Positions 27,481 to 37,328 of a stretch of DNA of 64,000 bases are shown piece after piece (within the stretch, counting starts at the first letter, position 1; each line of letters starts with the position of its first letter). Source of the stretch: Nocardioidaceae bacterium (lineage in GTDB: Bacteria; Actinomycetota; Actinomycetes; Propionibacteriales; Nocardioidaceae). The translations under genes were made by a program, and so were the position numbers. The notes beneath the pieces are model-generated. The model ran no database searches and was not told the DNA's origin. It saw nothing but the letters and a program-made list of their open reading frames with translations. The stretch lies in assembly GCA_030655315.1 (NCBI GenBank), contig JAURVT010000049.1, positions 243,208 to 307,207 on the forward strand, written 5' to 3'.

Positions 27481-28565
27481 CGGGCCTCCTCCGCCCGCTC
27501 GGACGCGGTCTGGTCGAGCAGCATCGTCATCCCCGCCTCGTCGACCGACTCCGGCGTGGCCGAGACCAGCACGACGGCCGTGCCGGCATCGCGGTCGAGG
27601 CCGAGCCAGGTGCTGAAGCCGCCGGTCCCGCCGTTGTGCCAGGTGATCGTGCGGCCGTCGCGCTCGGTGACCAGCCAGGCGGCGCCGATCTGCTCGTCGC
27701 CCGCGTAGTCGCGCACCGGGTCGAGCGCGGCGGCGCCCGGCGCGGACCCGTCGAGCAGCGCGCGGACGTACGCGGCGAGGTCGTCGACGTTCGCGCGCAC
27801 GCCGCCGGCGGGTGCGAGGTCGTCGCCGGTCCAGGCGTCCATGGTGCGGCCCGCGGTGGAGCGGCCGAGGACGGCGCGGTCGGTGAGGTCGTCGGCGGAG
27901 CGCGGCACCGACACGCTGCCGAGCTCGAGCGGACGGCTGATCCGCTCGTCCACGAGCGTCGCGTAGTCGGTGTCGGCCGCAGCGGCGACCGCGTGGCCGA
28001 GCAGGGAGAAGCCGAGGTTGGAGTAGACAGGCTCGTCCCGGTCGGCGTCGACGTCGACGCCGCGGGCCTGCTCGAGCAGCGTGGGGAGGTCCTCTCCGTA
28101 GGGGTTGCCGCCGGTGACCTGCGCCCACAGCGACGACGCGAACCGGGCGGGCGACGAGGGCAGGCGCGGCAGGCCCGACGTGTGGGTGGCGAGGTCGCCG
28201 AGCGTGACGCCGGCGGCCGGGCTGTCGCCGAGGTCGAGCACGTCGCCGAGCCGGGTGGTGGGCTCGACCTCGCCACGCTCGACCGCGTCCACGTAGAGCG
28301 CACCGGTGAAGGTCTTGGTGAGCGAGCCGATCTCCATCTCGGCGTCCGCGGGAGCGCCGAGCACGGCGGTGCGGGTGCCGTCCGGCGTCACGAGCGCGAC
28401 GGCGAGTGCCTCGCGGCGGTCGCCCGCGGCGGTGCGGGCGGCGTCGGCGAGGGCCTGGTCGCCGGCCGCCCGCTCGGGCAGTCGCGGCGGGTCGGGTCGC
28501 AGCACCAGACCGATCAGGAGCGCGACGACCGCGCCCACGACGAGGACCACCGGCGCGCGCCTCAC
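27477..28565 (-). CDS. Serine hydrolase, beta-lactamase/penicillin-binding-protein type
   Basis: A 362-residue class C beta-lactamase-fold protein. A transmembrane signal anchor covers residues 4-22, so the catalytic domain is outside the cell. The nucleophile motif SLTK is near residue 84 (EIGSLTKTF), the tyrosine motif YSN near 181 (PVYSNLGFSLLG), and the third motif is HNGGTGG near 311. Such enzymes act as D-alanyl-D-alanine peptidases, esterases or weak beta-lactamases. Both ends overlap neighbouring genes by 4 nt. Regulation probably comes from the ArsR-like protein encoded first in the operon. The substrate is not deducible. Confidence 0.85.
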   Translation of the reverse strand: MRRAPVVLVVGAVVALLIGLVLRPDPPRLPERAAGDQALADAARTAAGDRREALAVALVTPDGTRTAVLGAPADAEMEIGSLTKTFTGALYVDAVERGEVEPTTRLGDVLDLGDSPAAGVTLGDLATHTSGLPRLPSSPARFASSLWAQVTGGNPYGEDLPTLLEQARGVDVDADRDEPVYSNLGFSLLGHAVAAAADTDYATLVDERISRPLELGSVSVPRSADDLTDRAVLGRSTAGRTMDAWTGDDLAPAGGVRANVDDLAAYVRALLDGSAPGAAALDPVRDYAGDEQIGAAWLVTERDGRTITWHNGGTGGFSTWLGLDRDAGTAVVLVSATPESVDEAGMTMLLDQTASERAEEAR

Positions 28566-29059
28566 GACGCCACCCCCAGCGCGACGAGCAGCGGCACGAC
28601 GCGCTCGGGCGGCACGGTGACGTGCCCGCGCCCGGCAGCCTTGAGCCAGCCGGCGGACGTCAGCGCCCGCACGTGGTGGTAGACCTGCCCGCTCGTCGCG
28701 AGGTCGGCTCGCTCCCCCAGCTCGGCGGTCTTGGTGGTGCCGTCGAGCACCGCGGCCAGCACCGCGAGCCGGACGGGGTGGCCCAGCGCGGCCAGCGTGT
28801 GCGCGAGGCGGTCGCGGGCGTCGTCGTCGAGGTCGAGCAGGTCGTCGACGTGGTGGCTCATCTGCCACTCGTACCGCTCACCCGGGTGCGGCTCCACCGA
28901 CCCGGCGTAGGTCACGGCCCCGCGCCCGACCGCCTGCGGCCGCAGCCCGTCCAGCACCCAGAAGCGCCCGTCGACGTCGGTGGTCGTGGCGGCGACCGGC
29001 GGCGCGGCCGCCCGTTCCAGCGCGGCCACCCGCTGCTCCAGCTCCTCGATCCGGCTCAT
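28562..29059 (-). CDS. ArsR-like winged-helix regulator
   Basis: A 165-residue protein. The first 20 residues form a short coiled coil (IEELEQRVAALERA). The C-terminal half is an ArsR-type winged helix: LAALGHPVRLAVLAAVLDG, KTAELGERADL, SGQVYHHVRALTSAGWL and a final wing. The metal-binding ELCVCDL motif of ArsR is absent, so it is not a metal sensor. It heads the operon with the serine hydrolase. A perfect 7-bp inverted repeat (ATTCCGT/ACGGAAT) overlaps its start codon, which points to autorepression. Confidence 0.82.
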   Translation of the reverse strand: MSRIEELEQRVAALERAAAPPVAATTTDVDGRFWVLDGLRPQAVGRGAVTYAGSVEPHPGERYEWQMSHHVDDLLDLDDDARDRLAHTLAALGHPVRLAVLAAVLDGTTKTAELGERADLATSGQVYHHVRALTSAGWLKAAGRGHVTVPPERVVPLLVALGVAS

Positions 29060-29078
29060 TCCGTCATTATTACGGAAT
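29058..29078. promoter_or_regulatory. Operator palindrome over the start of the ArsR-like gene
   Basis: ATTCCGT-7-ACGGAAT is a perfect inverted repeat in an AT-rich patch, and it includes the first base of the neighbouring start codon region. Binding there would block both transcription and translation start of the regulator operon. Confidence 0.6.
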
Positions 29079-29114
29079 AACGTGATGACGACAATCCGAC
29101 TCGGTGCAGGACCG

Positions 29115-30422
29115 TCAAGGTCGGTAGCGGGCGTGGGTCCGCGGCCGGCGGTGCGGGTCGAGCCGGGTGGGCGGGATGAAGCCTGGATATCGGCCCGGGG
29201 TCTCGAAGGTGATCGACCAGCCGTCGTGGTGCACCTGGCGGTGGTGGAACGGGCAGAGCAGCACGCCGTCCTCCAGGTCGGTGCCACCGCCGTGCGACCA
29301 GGGCTCGCGGGCGTGGTGGGTCTCGGTCCAGGACGGCGGGCGATCACAGTCGGGGAACGCACAGCCCTGGTCCCGGTGGGCGAGGGCGAGCCGCTGGGCC
29401 CTGCTGAACAGGCGCTGCGTGCGGCCGAGGTCGAGCGGGACGGACGCGCCGCCCAGCACCTGGGGCACGACCCCGACGCGGCACGCCTCGCGCCGGACGT
29501 CGCCGGCGCTCATGCGCTGGCCGGTGGAGGTGCGCCCGGTGCCGATGCCGTCGACGAGCTGACCCACGTCGAGGTTGACGGTGACGACCAGGCCGGAGCC
29601 ACCGGCGTCGGGAAGCCCGTCGGTGGGCAGGTGCTCGACGAGCGCGACGAGCGCCCGTCCCTGGCGCTGCATCCAGGTGAGGTCGTCGTCGGCCTGCGCG
29701 GCGTCGGTGCGACGACGGCGGGGCGCGGCGAACCCGTCGAGGGCGTTGCGCAACCGGCCGGCCACGGCCTCGGGGAGGGTGAACCCGCCGCTGACCGTGC
29801 CGTCGTCGTGGTCCTTCATCCAGAGCTGCGCGCGTTCGTAGGCGGACCTCTCGCGTGCGGCGACGGCCGCGCCCTCGTAGCGGTCGACCTCGGGAGCGGG
29901 CTTGAAGACATCGGTGATCCGGTCGGCCCGGTGGCGCAGGTCGCGGATGCTGAGGTGCTGCGCGTCCTCGATCAGCGCGACCTCGCAGCCTGCGCGGGCC
30001 TCGTCGGAGATCGTGGCGGGGAGGTCGGAGACGGTCCGCGCCACGAGGGCGGCCTGCTCCTTGTTGATCGCACCTCCGGCCAGCGCCTGTTCGACGCGGG
30101 CCGCCTTCTCGAGCTGCTGGGCCAGGTGGACGTCACTCGCCGCGGCGTGGCGGTTGCCACCGAACTGGTGGGCCAGGTGCGACGCGGTCGAGGATGCCCC
30201 GGCCCTGGACGCCGCACCCGAGGCGTGGACCGCACGGGTCGCGGCCGCGAGGTGGGCCGTCACCCGCGCCTCGACCTTGCGCCAGCGCAGCACGACGTCG
30301 GTCGACTCCTCGGCCGACAGGCCCTCGTAACCGGACAGGTCACCGTCAGCCAGATCGGCCTCGACCGCGGCCAGCACCGCTGACGCGGACGGACCGGCGA
30401 ACGGCAGGGCTGAGACTGACAT
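29115..30422 (-). CDS. DUF222/13E12 family HNH endonuclease-like protein
   Basis: A 435-residue protein of the actinobacterial 13E12 repeat family. An N-terminal helical DUF222 domain spans about residues 20-300, followed by a zinc-ribbon-supported HNH motif: CAFPDCDRPPSW, THHAREPWSHGG, LLCPFHH. It is a paralogue of the gene at 59072-60388; both share MxVSALP starts, the QFGGxRHAAA and DGLPDAGGSG blocks and the same C-terminal layout. The start at 30422 is 17 nt from a LexA-like box. Members of this family in Mycobacterium tuberculosis are reported LexA targets. The cellular role of the family is unknown. Confidence 0.88.
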   Translation of the reverse strand: MSVSALPFAGPSASAVLAAVEADLADGDLSGYEGLSAEESTDVVLRWRKVEARVTAHLAAATRAVHASGAASRAGASSTASHLAHQFGGNRHAAASDVHLAQQLEKAARVEQALAGGAINKEQAALVARTVSDLPATISDEARAGCEVALIEDAQHLSIRDLRHRADRITDVFKPAPEVDRYEGAAVAARERSAYERAQLWMKDHDDGTVSGGFTLPEAVAGRLRNALDGFAAPRRRRTDAAQADDDLTWMQRQGRALVALVEHLPTDGLPDAGGSGLVVTVNLDVGQLVDGIGTGRTSTGQRMSAGDVRREACRVGVVPQVLGGASVPLDLGRTQRLFSRAQRLALAHRDQGCAFPDCDRPPSWTETHHAREPWSHGGGTDLEDGVLLCPFHHRQVHHDGWSITFETPGRYPGFIPPTRLDPHRRPRTHARYRP

Positions 30423-30439
30423 GGCGACCTCGGAGAATG

Positions 30440-30482
30440 GGAACGTGTGTTCGATTGTACTTGGCCGAGAGATGATCGGCAA
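30440..30482 (-). promoter_or_regulatory. SOS-type promoter of DUF222-HNH gene 1
   Basis: On the minus strand TTGCCG and TACAAT are spaced by 17 nt. They are followed directly by CGAACACACGTTCC, which matches the actinobacterial LexA consensus CGAAC-4-GTTCG at 9 of 10 defined bases. The box overlaps the expected transcription start. The same order is seen before the paralogue at 59072. Confidence 0.7.
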
Positions 30483-30518
30483 GGTGTCCTATGGTCCAGC
30501 CATGACGATCGAGCGCCG

Positions 30519-32087
30519 ATGACCGAGCACGCCGACGTGGTGGTGGTCGGGGGCGGCCACAACGCCCTGGTCGCGGCGACCTACCTCGCCCGCGCGGGCC
30601 TGCGCACCGTGGTGCTGGAGCGGCTCGACACGACCGGTGGCGCGGCCGTCAGCGTCGAGCCGTGGGCGGGGGTGCCGGCGCGGCTGTCCCGGTACTCCTA
30701 CCTGGTGAGCCTGATGCCCGAGGCGTTGTGCGCCGACCTCGGTCTCGACCTCGACCTGCGCTCACGCCCCACCGCGTCGTTCTCCCCCACCCTGCGCGAC
30801 GGGGTGGCCGACGGCCTGCTGGTGGAGTCGACGCCGGGCGCCGCGACGGCCGAGTCGTTCCTTCGGCTCACCGGTGACGAGTCGGCGTACACGTCGTGGG
30901 AGCGGTTCTACGACGAGGTCGCCGGCCTCGCCGAGGTGGTGGCGCCGACGTTCCTCCAGCCGCTCCCCCGCGCTTCCCGCCTGCGCGAGGACGCCGAGAC
31001 CGCCACCTGGGACGCGATCGTCGAGCAGCCGCTCGGCCACACCATCGAGGAGCGCTTCCACGACGACCTCGTGCGCGGCGTCGTCGCCACCGACGCGCTG
31101 ATCGGCACTTTCGCCTCGCTCAACGACCCGTCGCTGATCCAGAACAGGTGCTTCCTCTACCACCTGGCGGGCAACGGGACGGGCGAGTGGCGCGTCCCGG
31201 TCGGCGGCATGGGCGCCGTCACCGGCGAGCTCGCCCGCGCCGCCACGCACGCCGGCGCCCAGCTGCGCACCGGCTGCACCGTCACCTCGATCCGCTCCGA
31301 CGACGACGGCGCGCAGGTGGTGTTCGCCGGCCCCGACGGCGAGACGACGATCGACTGCGACTGGGTGCTCTGCGGCGCCGCCCCGGCCGTCCTCGACGAG
31401 CTGGTCGGCCGCGAGGTGCGCACCAAGCCGAGCGGCGCGCAGCTCAAGATCAACCTGCTGGTGGACCGCCTCCCGCAGCTGGCCAGCGGCATGGACCCCG
31501 AGACGGCCTTCGCCGGCACCCTGCACCTGGGCGAGTCGTACTCCGAGCTGGAGACGGCGCACGCCGAGGCGGCCGGTGGCAGCGTCCCCACCCGGATGCC
31601 GGGCGAGACGTACTGCCACACCCTCACCGACCCGTCCATCCTCGGCCCCGACCTCGCAGCGTCCGGCGCCCACACGCTGACGTACTTCGGCCTGCACACC
31701 CCGTCCGAGCTGTTCGCCGACGACCCCGAGGGCCAGACGATCCTCGCGGTCGACCGCGCCATCGCCGAGATGGACCAGCACCTCGCGGAGCCTCTGGCCT
31801 CGGTGCTCGCCCACGACCCCGACGGCCGCCCCTGCATCGAGGCCAAGAACCCCCTCGACATCGAGGCCGCCCTCAACATGCCCGGCGGCCACATCTTCCA
31901 CGGCGACCTCGCCTGGCCCTGGCTCTCCGGCTCCGAGGAGGCCGTCACCCCAGCTGAGCGCTGGGGCGTCGCGACCGCCCACCCGCGGGTCCTGATGTGC
32001 GGCAGCGGCGCCCGCCGTGGCGGCGCCGTCAGCGGCATCGCCGGCCACAACGCCGCCCACGCCGTGCTCGATTTCATCCAACCCTGA
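30519..32087 (+). CDS. FAD-dependent oxidoreductase, phytoene desaturase/PYROXD2-like
   Basis: A 522-residue flavoprotein with the dinucleotide-binding GGGHNALVAATYLARAG starting near residue 12, a glutamate at the end of the second strand (LERLDTTGG), and the amine-oxidase/CrtI-type C-terminal motif (GIAGHNAAHAVLD). It resembles the NAD(P)/FAD proteins annotated as phytoene dehydrogenase-like, not true carotenoid enzymes. The ATG at 30519 is preceded by a seven-codon mini-frame (30502-30522) whose TGA overlaps it (ATGA), possibly a leader. The gene is divergent from DUF222-HNH gene 1. The substrate is unknown. Confidence 0.83.
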   Translation: MTEHADVVVVGGGHNALVAATYLARAGLRTVVLERLDTTGGAAVSVEPWAGVPARLSRYSYLVSLMPEALCADLGLDLDLRSRPTASFSPTLRDGVADGLLVESTPGAATAESFLRLTGDESAYTSWERFYDEVAGLAEVVAPTFLQPLPRASRLREDAETATWDAIVEQPLGHTIEERFHDDLVRGVVATDALIGTFASLNDPSLIQNRCFLYHLAGNGTGEWRVPVGGMGAVTGELARAATHAGAQLRTGCTVTSIRSDDDGAQVVFAGPDGETTIDCDWVLCGAAPAVLDELVGREVRTKPSGAQLKINLLVDRLPQLASGMDPETAFAGTLHLGESYSELETAHAEAAGGSVPTRMPGETYCHTLTDPSILGPDLAASGAHTLTYFGLHTPSELFADDPEGQTILAVDRAIAEMDQHLAEPLASVLAHDPDGRPCIEAKNPLDIEAALNMPGGHIFHGDLAWPWLSGSEEAVTPAERWGVATAHPRVLMCGSGARRGGAVSGIAGHNAAHAVLDFIQP

Positions 32088-32146
32088 GCCTGCTGGTAGA
32101 GTTCCATCTCGTTGCCCGGAGGCTCTCGCCAGTTTCCGGGCGACAT

Positions 32147-32219
<73 letters not shown>

Positions 32220-32232
32220 CCCTCTCTGACGT

Positions 32233-32262
32233 AGGCCCTTCACCCCTGTGGTGCGGGGCCTT
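32233..32262 (+). terminator. Probable terminator after tRNA-Lys
   Basis: AGGCCC (32233-32238) pairs with GGGCCT (32256-32261), with additional partial pairing inside the loop, 13 nt after the tRNA. There is only a very short T tail. Confidence 0.4.
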
Positions 32263-32333
32263 CGTCGTCCGCGGGCAAACGCCGACGATGCGTCACGTCG
32301 CCGGGTCGCCGCGCTCCCGGACGACCGAGCTGC

Positions 32334-32714
32334 TCAGTGGTGGTAGGTCACCCGGTAGCCGTCGCCCAGCTCGTCCTGGAGGCGGACGCGCAACCGCTCG
32401 CCGGTCTGACGGAGTGCTGCGTCCTCGGATGCGGCGTGCTGCTGCTTGCCGGGGCTGAGTCGCCACGTCAGCGAGCGCCAGGAGTCGACCACGAAACGGA
32501 CGGGCGGCATCCGGTCGAAGCGGTCGTCGAACACGTCATCGTCCACGGTGTCGTCCCAGCGCCGGGCAAACGCGCGGAGGTCGCGGCGGAGGCCGTCGCT
32601 GATCGGCAGGTCGTCGCCATCGTCCTGGGCGTCGACATACCAGAGCGGCATGTCGACGCTGTACTCGTTCATGATCTTGACGGCGATTGGCTCATCGGCG
32701 GGTGCGTCCTCCAT
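32334..32714 (-). CDS. Hypothetical protein
   Basis: A 126-residue acidic soluble protein with no signal or membrane segment. Its first 40 residues include EYSVDMPLWY and many Asp residues. A tract DDTVDDDVFDDRFD lies near residue 55, and the C-terminus is helical and basic (ALRQTGERLRVRLQDELG). No family is recognised. The ATG at 32714 lies after GAGGATC. It is a single gene between tRNA-Lys and the ABC transporter. GC content is slightly lower than in its neighbours. Confidence 0.6.
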   Translation of the reverse strand: MEDAPADEPIAVKIMNEYSVDMPLWYVDAQDDGDDLPISDGLRRDLRAFARRWDDTVDDDVFDDRFDRMPPVRFVVDSWRSLTWRLSPGKQQHAASEDAALRQTGERLRVRLQDELGDGYRVTYHH

Positions 32715-32826
32715 GGCGCGATCCTCGCAGTGCCGGCGGCTGGTGCGCGACGCCATTCGTGTCGGTGCCGTGCCCACAGAAACCCGGGTGAGAAGTGTCG
32801 GTCTTCAGGCATAGCGTGGGTCCGTC

Positions 32827-35800
32827 ATGACCTCTCTCGGATCCCCTCCCCACGACGACGAGACGCCCCCACCCGAGCGCCGGGTGGACTGGCGGCGGCT
32901 GCGGGGCCCGTTGGCCGCGATCGCCCTGGTGATGTCGGCGATCGGGGCGGTGGGGCAGACGCTGGGCACCGTCGTCGCCGGGCAGCTGGCCGAGGACCCG
33001 ACCGCGCGGCTGCTGTGGATCCTCGGGTCCTGCGTGGTGGGCGCGGCGGTGCTCGACACCGCCGGACGGACGGCATGGGCGACGGTGTCCGACCGGGCCG
33101 AGGGCAGGCTGCGCGGCGACCTGCTCAGCGCCGCTCTGCACCAGCCGCTCGCCCAGCTGTCCGAGCAGGCCGTCGGTGAGGTGCTCGACCGGGTCGACGA
33201 CGACACCTGGGAGGTCGGCAGCCTCGTCAGGCGGCAGGTCTGGGACGTGTTGCGCACCGTGTTCGCGGCGGTGCCGATGTGGGTCGTCGGCGGCCTCACG
33301 TGGTGGCCGGCCTGGATCCTGTTCCCGGTGTTCGGCGTCGCCGCCGTGCTGGTGGTGCGGCCCCTGCTCGACGAGATCTCCACCCGCAAGGTGCAGGAGG
33401 AGATCGCCTGGACCGACCACGCGGCCGCCCTCGAGGAGGGCATCGCCGGGCGCGACGACCTGCGCACCAGCCTCGGCCAGGCGCACGTCGTCCGCCGGCT
33501 CAGCGAGCTGTCCGCCGCCATCTACGACAAGTTCGACCGCGTCCTGGTCGTCCAGAACCGGGCCGGACGACGGGCCGGGTTGCTGCTGCACGCGCTCCTC
33601 GCCGGCGTCGCGGTCGCCGGGATCGCGACCGTCGTCGGCGGCGGGCTGTCGGTGGCGCGGCTCGTCACGCTGTTCCTGGTGACGTCCACCTTCGTGGGCA
33701 TGATCGACCAGATCGCCCGCTCCCTGCCCGACCTCCAGGCGGGCCTCGGCGCCGTCATCCGGCTGCGGCAGCTGCTCGGCACCGAGCCCGAGCCCACCGG
33801 CGGGCTCCCACTGCCCAGCGGCCCGCTCGACCTCGAGCTGCGCGACCTGCACTTCTCCTACGCCGAGGGCACCTTCGCGCTGCGCGACGTCGACCTCACC
33901 GTGCCCGAGGGCCAGACCTGCGCGCTCGTCGGACGCACCGGGTCCGGCAAGTCCACGCTCGCTTCGCTGGTCTCTCGGGCGGTCGAGCCCGTACGGGGCA
34001 CCGTCCTGCTCGGCGGGGTGGACGTCCTCGACCTCGACCTCCAGCAACTCCGCGCCGCCGTCGGCGTCGTCACCCAGCGCACCGAGATCCTGGTCGGCAC
34101 CCTCGCCGACAACATCACGCTGTTCGGCGACCGCCCGCGTGCCCAGATCGAGGCAGCCGTCACCGAGCTCGGCCTCACCGAGTGGGTGGACGGGCTGCCC
34201 GACGGCCTCGACACCGTGCTCGGGCCGGGCGGCACCACGCTGTCCGCCGGCGAGGAGCAGCTGGTCGCCTTCGCGCGCCTGCTGGTGCGCGAGGTCCAGG
34301 TCGTGGTGCTCGACGAGGCCACCGCCCGGATGGACCCGCTCACCGAGGCCCTCGTCGTCCGCGCCGCCGACCGACTGCTCGGCGGCCGCACCGGCCTGCT
34401 CGTCGCCCACCGCCTCACCACCACCGCACGCGCCGACCTCGTCGCCGTCCTCGACGCCGGACGGGTCGTGCAGCAGGGTCCGCGCGCGGTGGTGGCCGCG
34501 GCGCCGGGCCCCTTCCGTGCCCTGCTCGAGGCGAGCGACGAGGTCGAGGTGACGGCCGAGGAGCACGCGCCGTCGGACTCGCTCGAGGTCGGCGGGGTCC
34601 GGCGCACCGGCCCGCCGCCGACGCCACGCGAGGTCGAGGCCACCTCGAGCCTGGCTCGCGGCATCGTGCGTGCGCTGCTCATCCACCCGCGCTGGGGGCT
34701 CGTCGGGGCCGCGATGTTCCTCGTCGCCGCGCTGCTCGGCGCCTACGGCGCGCTCACCGGGTTCGTCTGGGGCCACCTGGTCGAGGAGCTGGCCGCCGGC
34801 CGCTCACCCTGGGCGCTCACCGCCGCCCTGGTCGTCAGCCTGCTGGCTGCGCCCCTGGTCCTGATCTCCGCGCTCCGCCGCTACGTGAAGTGGTGGGTCG
34901 CGGTGATGCTGCGCGTGCGGATGTCCGTGCTGCTCGGCCAGACCGCGCAGCACCGTCTCGGCCGCACGCCGCCCGGCGAGGTGGTCGCCCGCTCGATGGA
35001 CGCCGACCGGTTCGCCCGCTACGCCGACCGCTGGGTCGACTTCAGTAACGGCCTGGCCATCGTGGTCGTCACCGCGGTCGCCAGCTGGAGCCTGCTCGCC
35101 GGTGGCGTCCTCCTCGCCGTGATGGTCGGCTCGGCACTGGCCTCCACCGCGGGCCGTCCGATCGCCGGCCGCTCGGCCACCGCGTCGTCGGCGGCCCGGG
35201 CGGGATTCGGCCGCTCCCTCGTCTCGGCGCTGGAGTCGGCGCGCACCGTCAAGCTCGCCGCCGCCACGTCCGACGTCCACGCCCACCTGCGCAAGGTCGA
35301 CGGCGGCCGGGTCGACGCGGCCGTCTTCGAGCACCGCGTCCAGGCCGTCCTCGACGGCGTCCCGATCGTGATGGTGCAGCTCGGCGTGGTGGCGGCCTGG
35401 GCCACCTACTTCCTCGGCGGCTGGGGCCTGGCCACCGCCCTGCTGGTGTCCGGCGCCGTCAACGGCTTCGACTGGTTCGGGCGGGTCGCCGGCTCGGTCA
35501 TCACCGAGGCACCGGGCACCCGGTCGTGGCAGGTCGCCACGTCCACCCTCGCCGGCGGCGGCGACCTGATGGACGTGCCCGACGACGTCGACCTCGTCAG
35601 CGGACGCGCGCCCGCCCCCGTCGTGCCGCCCCGGCTGCCGCTGCGCCGGCTCGAGCTGCGCGACGTCGGCGCGGTCCACCACGACGGCACCCGCGGTGCC
35701 GTCGGCGTCGACCTCACCGTCGAGCGGGGCGACCTCGTGCTGCTGCTCGGCCAGGTCGGCTCGGGCAAGTCGAGCCTGCTCTCGGCCCTGGCCGGCCTCG

Positions 35801-36321
35801 TCGACCACACCGGCAGCATCAGCTGGAACGGCGAGGAGGTGACCGACCCCGAGACCTTCCTGCGGCCGGGCCAGGTGGCGCACGTCGCACAGGTGCCACG
35901 GGTGCTGTCAGGCACCTTCGCCGACAACGTCCGTCTAGGGCACGACCGCGGCCTGGAGCGCGCGGTCGCCGACGCGCGCCTCGCGGCTGACGTCTACGCG
36001 TCCGGCGGGCCCGACGCGATCGTCGGCCACCGCGGCGTCAGGCTGTCCGGCGGCCAGGTCCAGCGGCTCGCCCTGGCCCGTGCGCTGGCGGCCGAGACCT
36101 AGCTGCTGCTCGCCGACGACGTGTCCAGCGCGCTGGACGCCGCGACCGAGGTGGAGCTGTGGTCCGCCCTGCGCGCGCGCGGCACCACCGTGGTCGGCGC
36201 GACGTCCAAGCGTGCTGCCCTCGCCCAGGCCGACCGCGTCGTCGTGCTCGTCGCGGGCGAGGTCGTGGCGACAGGGCCCTGGTCCGAGCTCGACCGCTCG
36301 TGGGGGCACCTCGCGGGCTGA
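32827..36321 (+). pseudogene. Fused ABC exporter (TMD-NBD-TMD-NBD) interrupted by an amber codon
   Basis: This is a single-chain ABC exporter of 1164 codons with two six-helix membrane domains and two ATPase domains. NBD1 has Walker A GRTGSGKST, the degenerate signature LSAGEEQ and Walker B VVVLDEATA. NBD2 has Walker A GQVGSGKSS and signature LSGGQ. Codon 1092 is TAG (36100-36102), directly before the second Walker B (LLLADDVSSALD), and the same frame then continues for 72 codons to a normal end at 36321. One G-to-T change from GAG would explain this. Termination would remove Walker B and the switch His of NBD2, so the product is probably inactive unless read through. A sequencing error is possible. 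Confidence 0.85.
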
Positions 36322-36347
36322 TCCGGAGGCCGCGACGACGCCCCGTG

Positions 36348-37235
36348 CTAGACGGTCAGGTGGTCGCGCCAGGAGTGCTGGGGGTCGAAGCCGAGGAGGT
36401 CGCGGGCCTTGTCGATGGCGTAGAAGGTCTCGTCGCGGCCCATCTCGCGGCGCAGCTCGACACCGTCGTAGAACCGGTCGCGGACCTCCTGGGACGTGGC
36501 CGCGACGGACATGTCGGGATTGGCGACGTTGAAGACCTCGTAGCCGAGGCCGTCGACCTCGAGGCAGCGCTGCACCATGTGGCCGAGGTCGCGGGTGTCG
36601 ATGTAGGCGAAGACGTTGCGGCGGCGCAGCGACGGGTCCTCGACGAAGGCCGGGAACATGCCGGCGTACTCGTCGGGCTCGATGACGTTGTTGATCCGCA
36701 GGCCGTACACGTCGGTGCCGGTGCGGGCCTGGAAGGACCGGGCGGTCACCTCGCCGGCGACCTTCGACATCGCGTACGCGTCCTCGGGGACGGTGGGGTG
36801 CTCCTCGTCCACCGGCACGTACAGCGGCTTGCGCTCGCCCTGGGCGAAGCAGATCCCGTAGGTCGTCTCCGACGAGGCGAAGACGATCTTCGGGACGCCG
36901 AGGCGCGTCGCGGCCTCGAGCACGTTGAAGGTGCTGAGCACGTTGGTCTCGTAGGTCGCCGAGTCGGGCACCAGCAGGATCCGCGGTATCGCGGCGAAGT
37001 GCACCACGGCGTCGTACGACGGCAACTGCGGCAGGTCGAGCTCGTCCATCGTCGCGAGGCCGGCCATCGCCGAGTACGTCTCGCCCGCGTCGGTCAGGTC
37101 GACCCGCAGGTCGGCGACGGACGGGTGGCCCAGCGGCACGAGGTCCGCGTTGGTGACCTGGTGGCCCTGGTCGGCGAGGTGGGCGGCGACGTGCTTGCCG
37201 GCCTTGCCACTGCCTCCGGTGAAGAAGATGCGCAT
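36348..37235 (-). CDS. NAD-dependent epimerase/dehydratase
   Basis: A 295-residue extended SDR. The Rossmann motif FTGGSGKAGKHVA begins near residue 5, AAIPR and the catalytic Ser in ASSETTYG follow, and YAMSKVAGE supplies the Tyr-Lys pair. These fit nucleotide-sugar epimerases/dehydratases or related NAD(P) enzymes. The ATG at 37235 starts MRIFFTGG. It converges on the broken ABC gene and diverges from the NTF2-like gene. Substrate and pathway cannot be read from the context. Confidence 0.82.
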   Translation of the reverse strand: MRIFFTGGSGKAGKHVAAHLADQGHQVTNADLVPLGHPSVADLRVDLTDAGETYSAMAGLATMDELDLPQLPSYDAVVHFAAIPRILLVPDSATYETNVLSTFNVLEAATRLGVPKIVFASSETTYGICFAQGERKPLYVPVDEEHPTVPEDAYAMSKVAGEVTARSFQARTGTDVYGLRINNVIEPDEYAGMFPAFVEDPSLRRRNVFAYIDTRDLGHMVQRCLEVDGLGYEVFNVANPDMSVAATSQEVRDRFYDGVELRREMGRDETFYAIDKARDLLGFDPQHSWRDHLTV

Positions 37236-37316
37236 GGATGGCCCAACCAGCCGGAGCGCCGGATCCATCCCCGACGCGTCGGCTCGCTCCTCCTGACAGG
37301 GGGACGCGCCCGGGCG

Positions 37317-37322
37317 TAGCGT
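37317..37322 (+). promoter_or_regulatory. -10 box (TAGCGT) for leaderless NTF2-like gene
   Basis: TAGCGT ends 6 nt before the ATG at 37329, which points to a leaderless mRNA. Confidence 0.45.
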
Positions 37323-37328
37323 CAGGTC

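Noticed and set aside
29115..30422. Homing endonuclease or prophage marker
   Set aside because: No integrase, intein, intron or phage structural genes are near either DUF222-HNH copy; the family is common as stand-alone genes in actinobacteria.
30519..32087. Carotenoid phytoene desaturase
   Set aside because: There are no other carotenoid genes nearby, and the protein is closer to the PYROXD2-like group of uncertain function.
36100..36102. TAG recoded as an amino acid (pyrrolysine or suppressor)
   Set aside because: TAG ends several ordinary genes in the window (acyl-CoA dehydrogenase, pncB, SPFH gene) and no suppressor tRNA is visible. A nonsense change or sequencing error is simpler.
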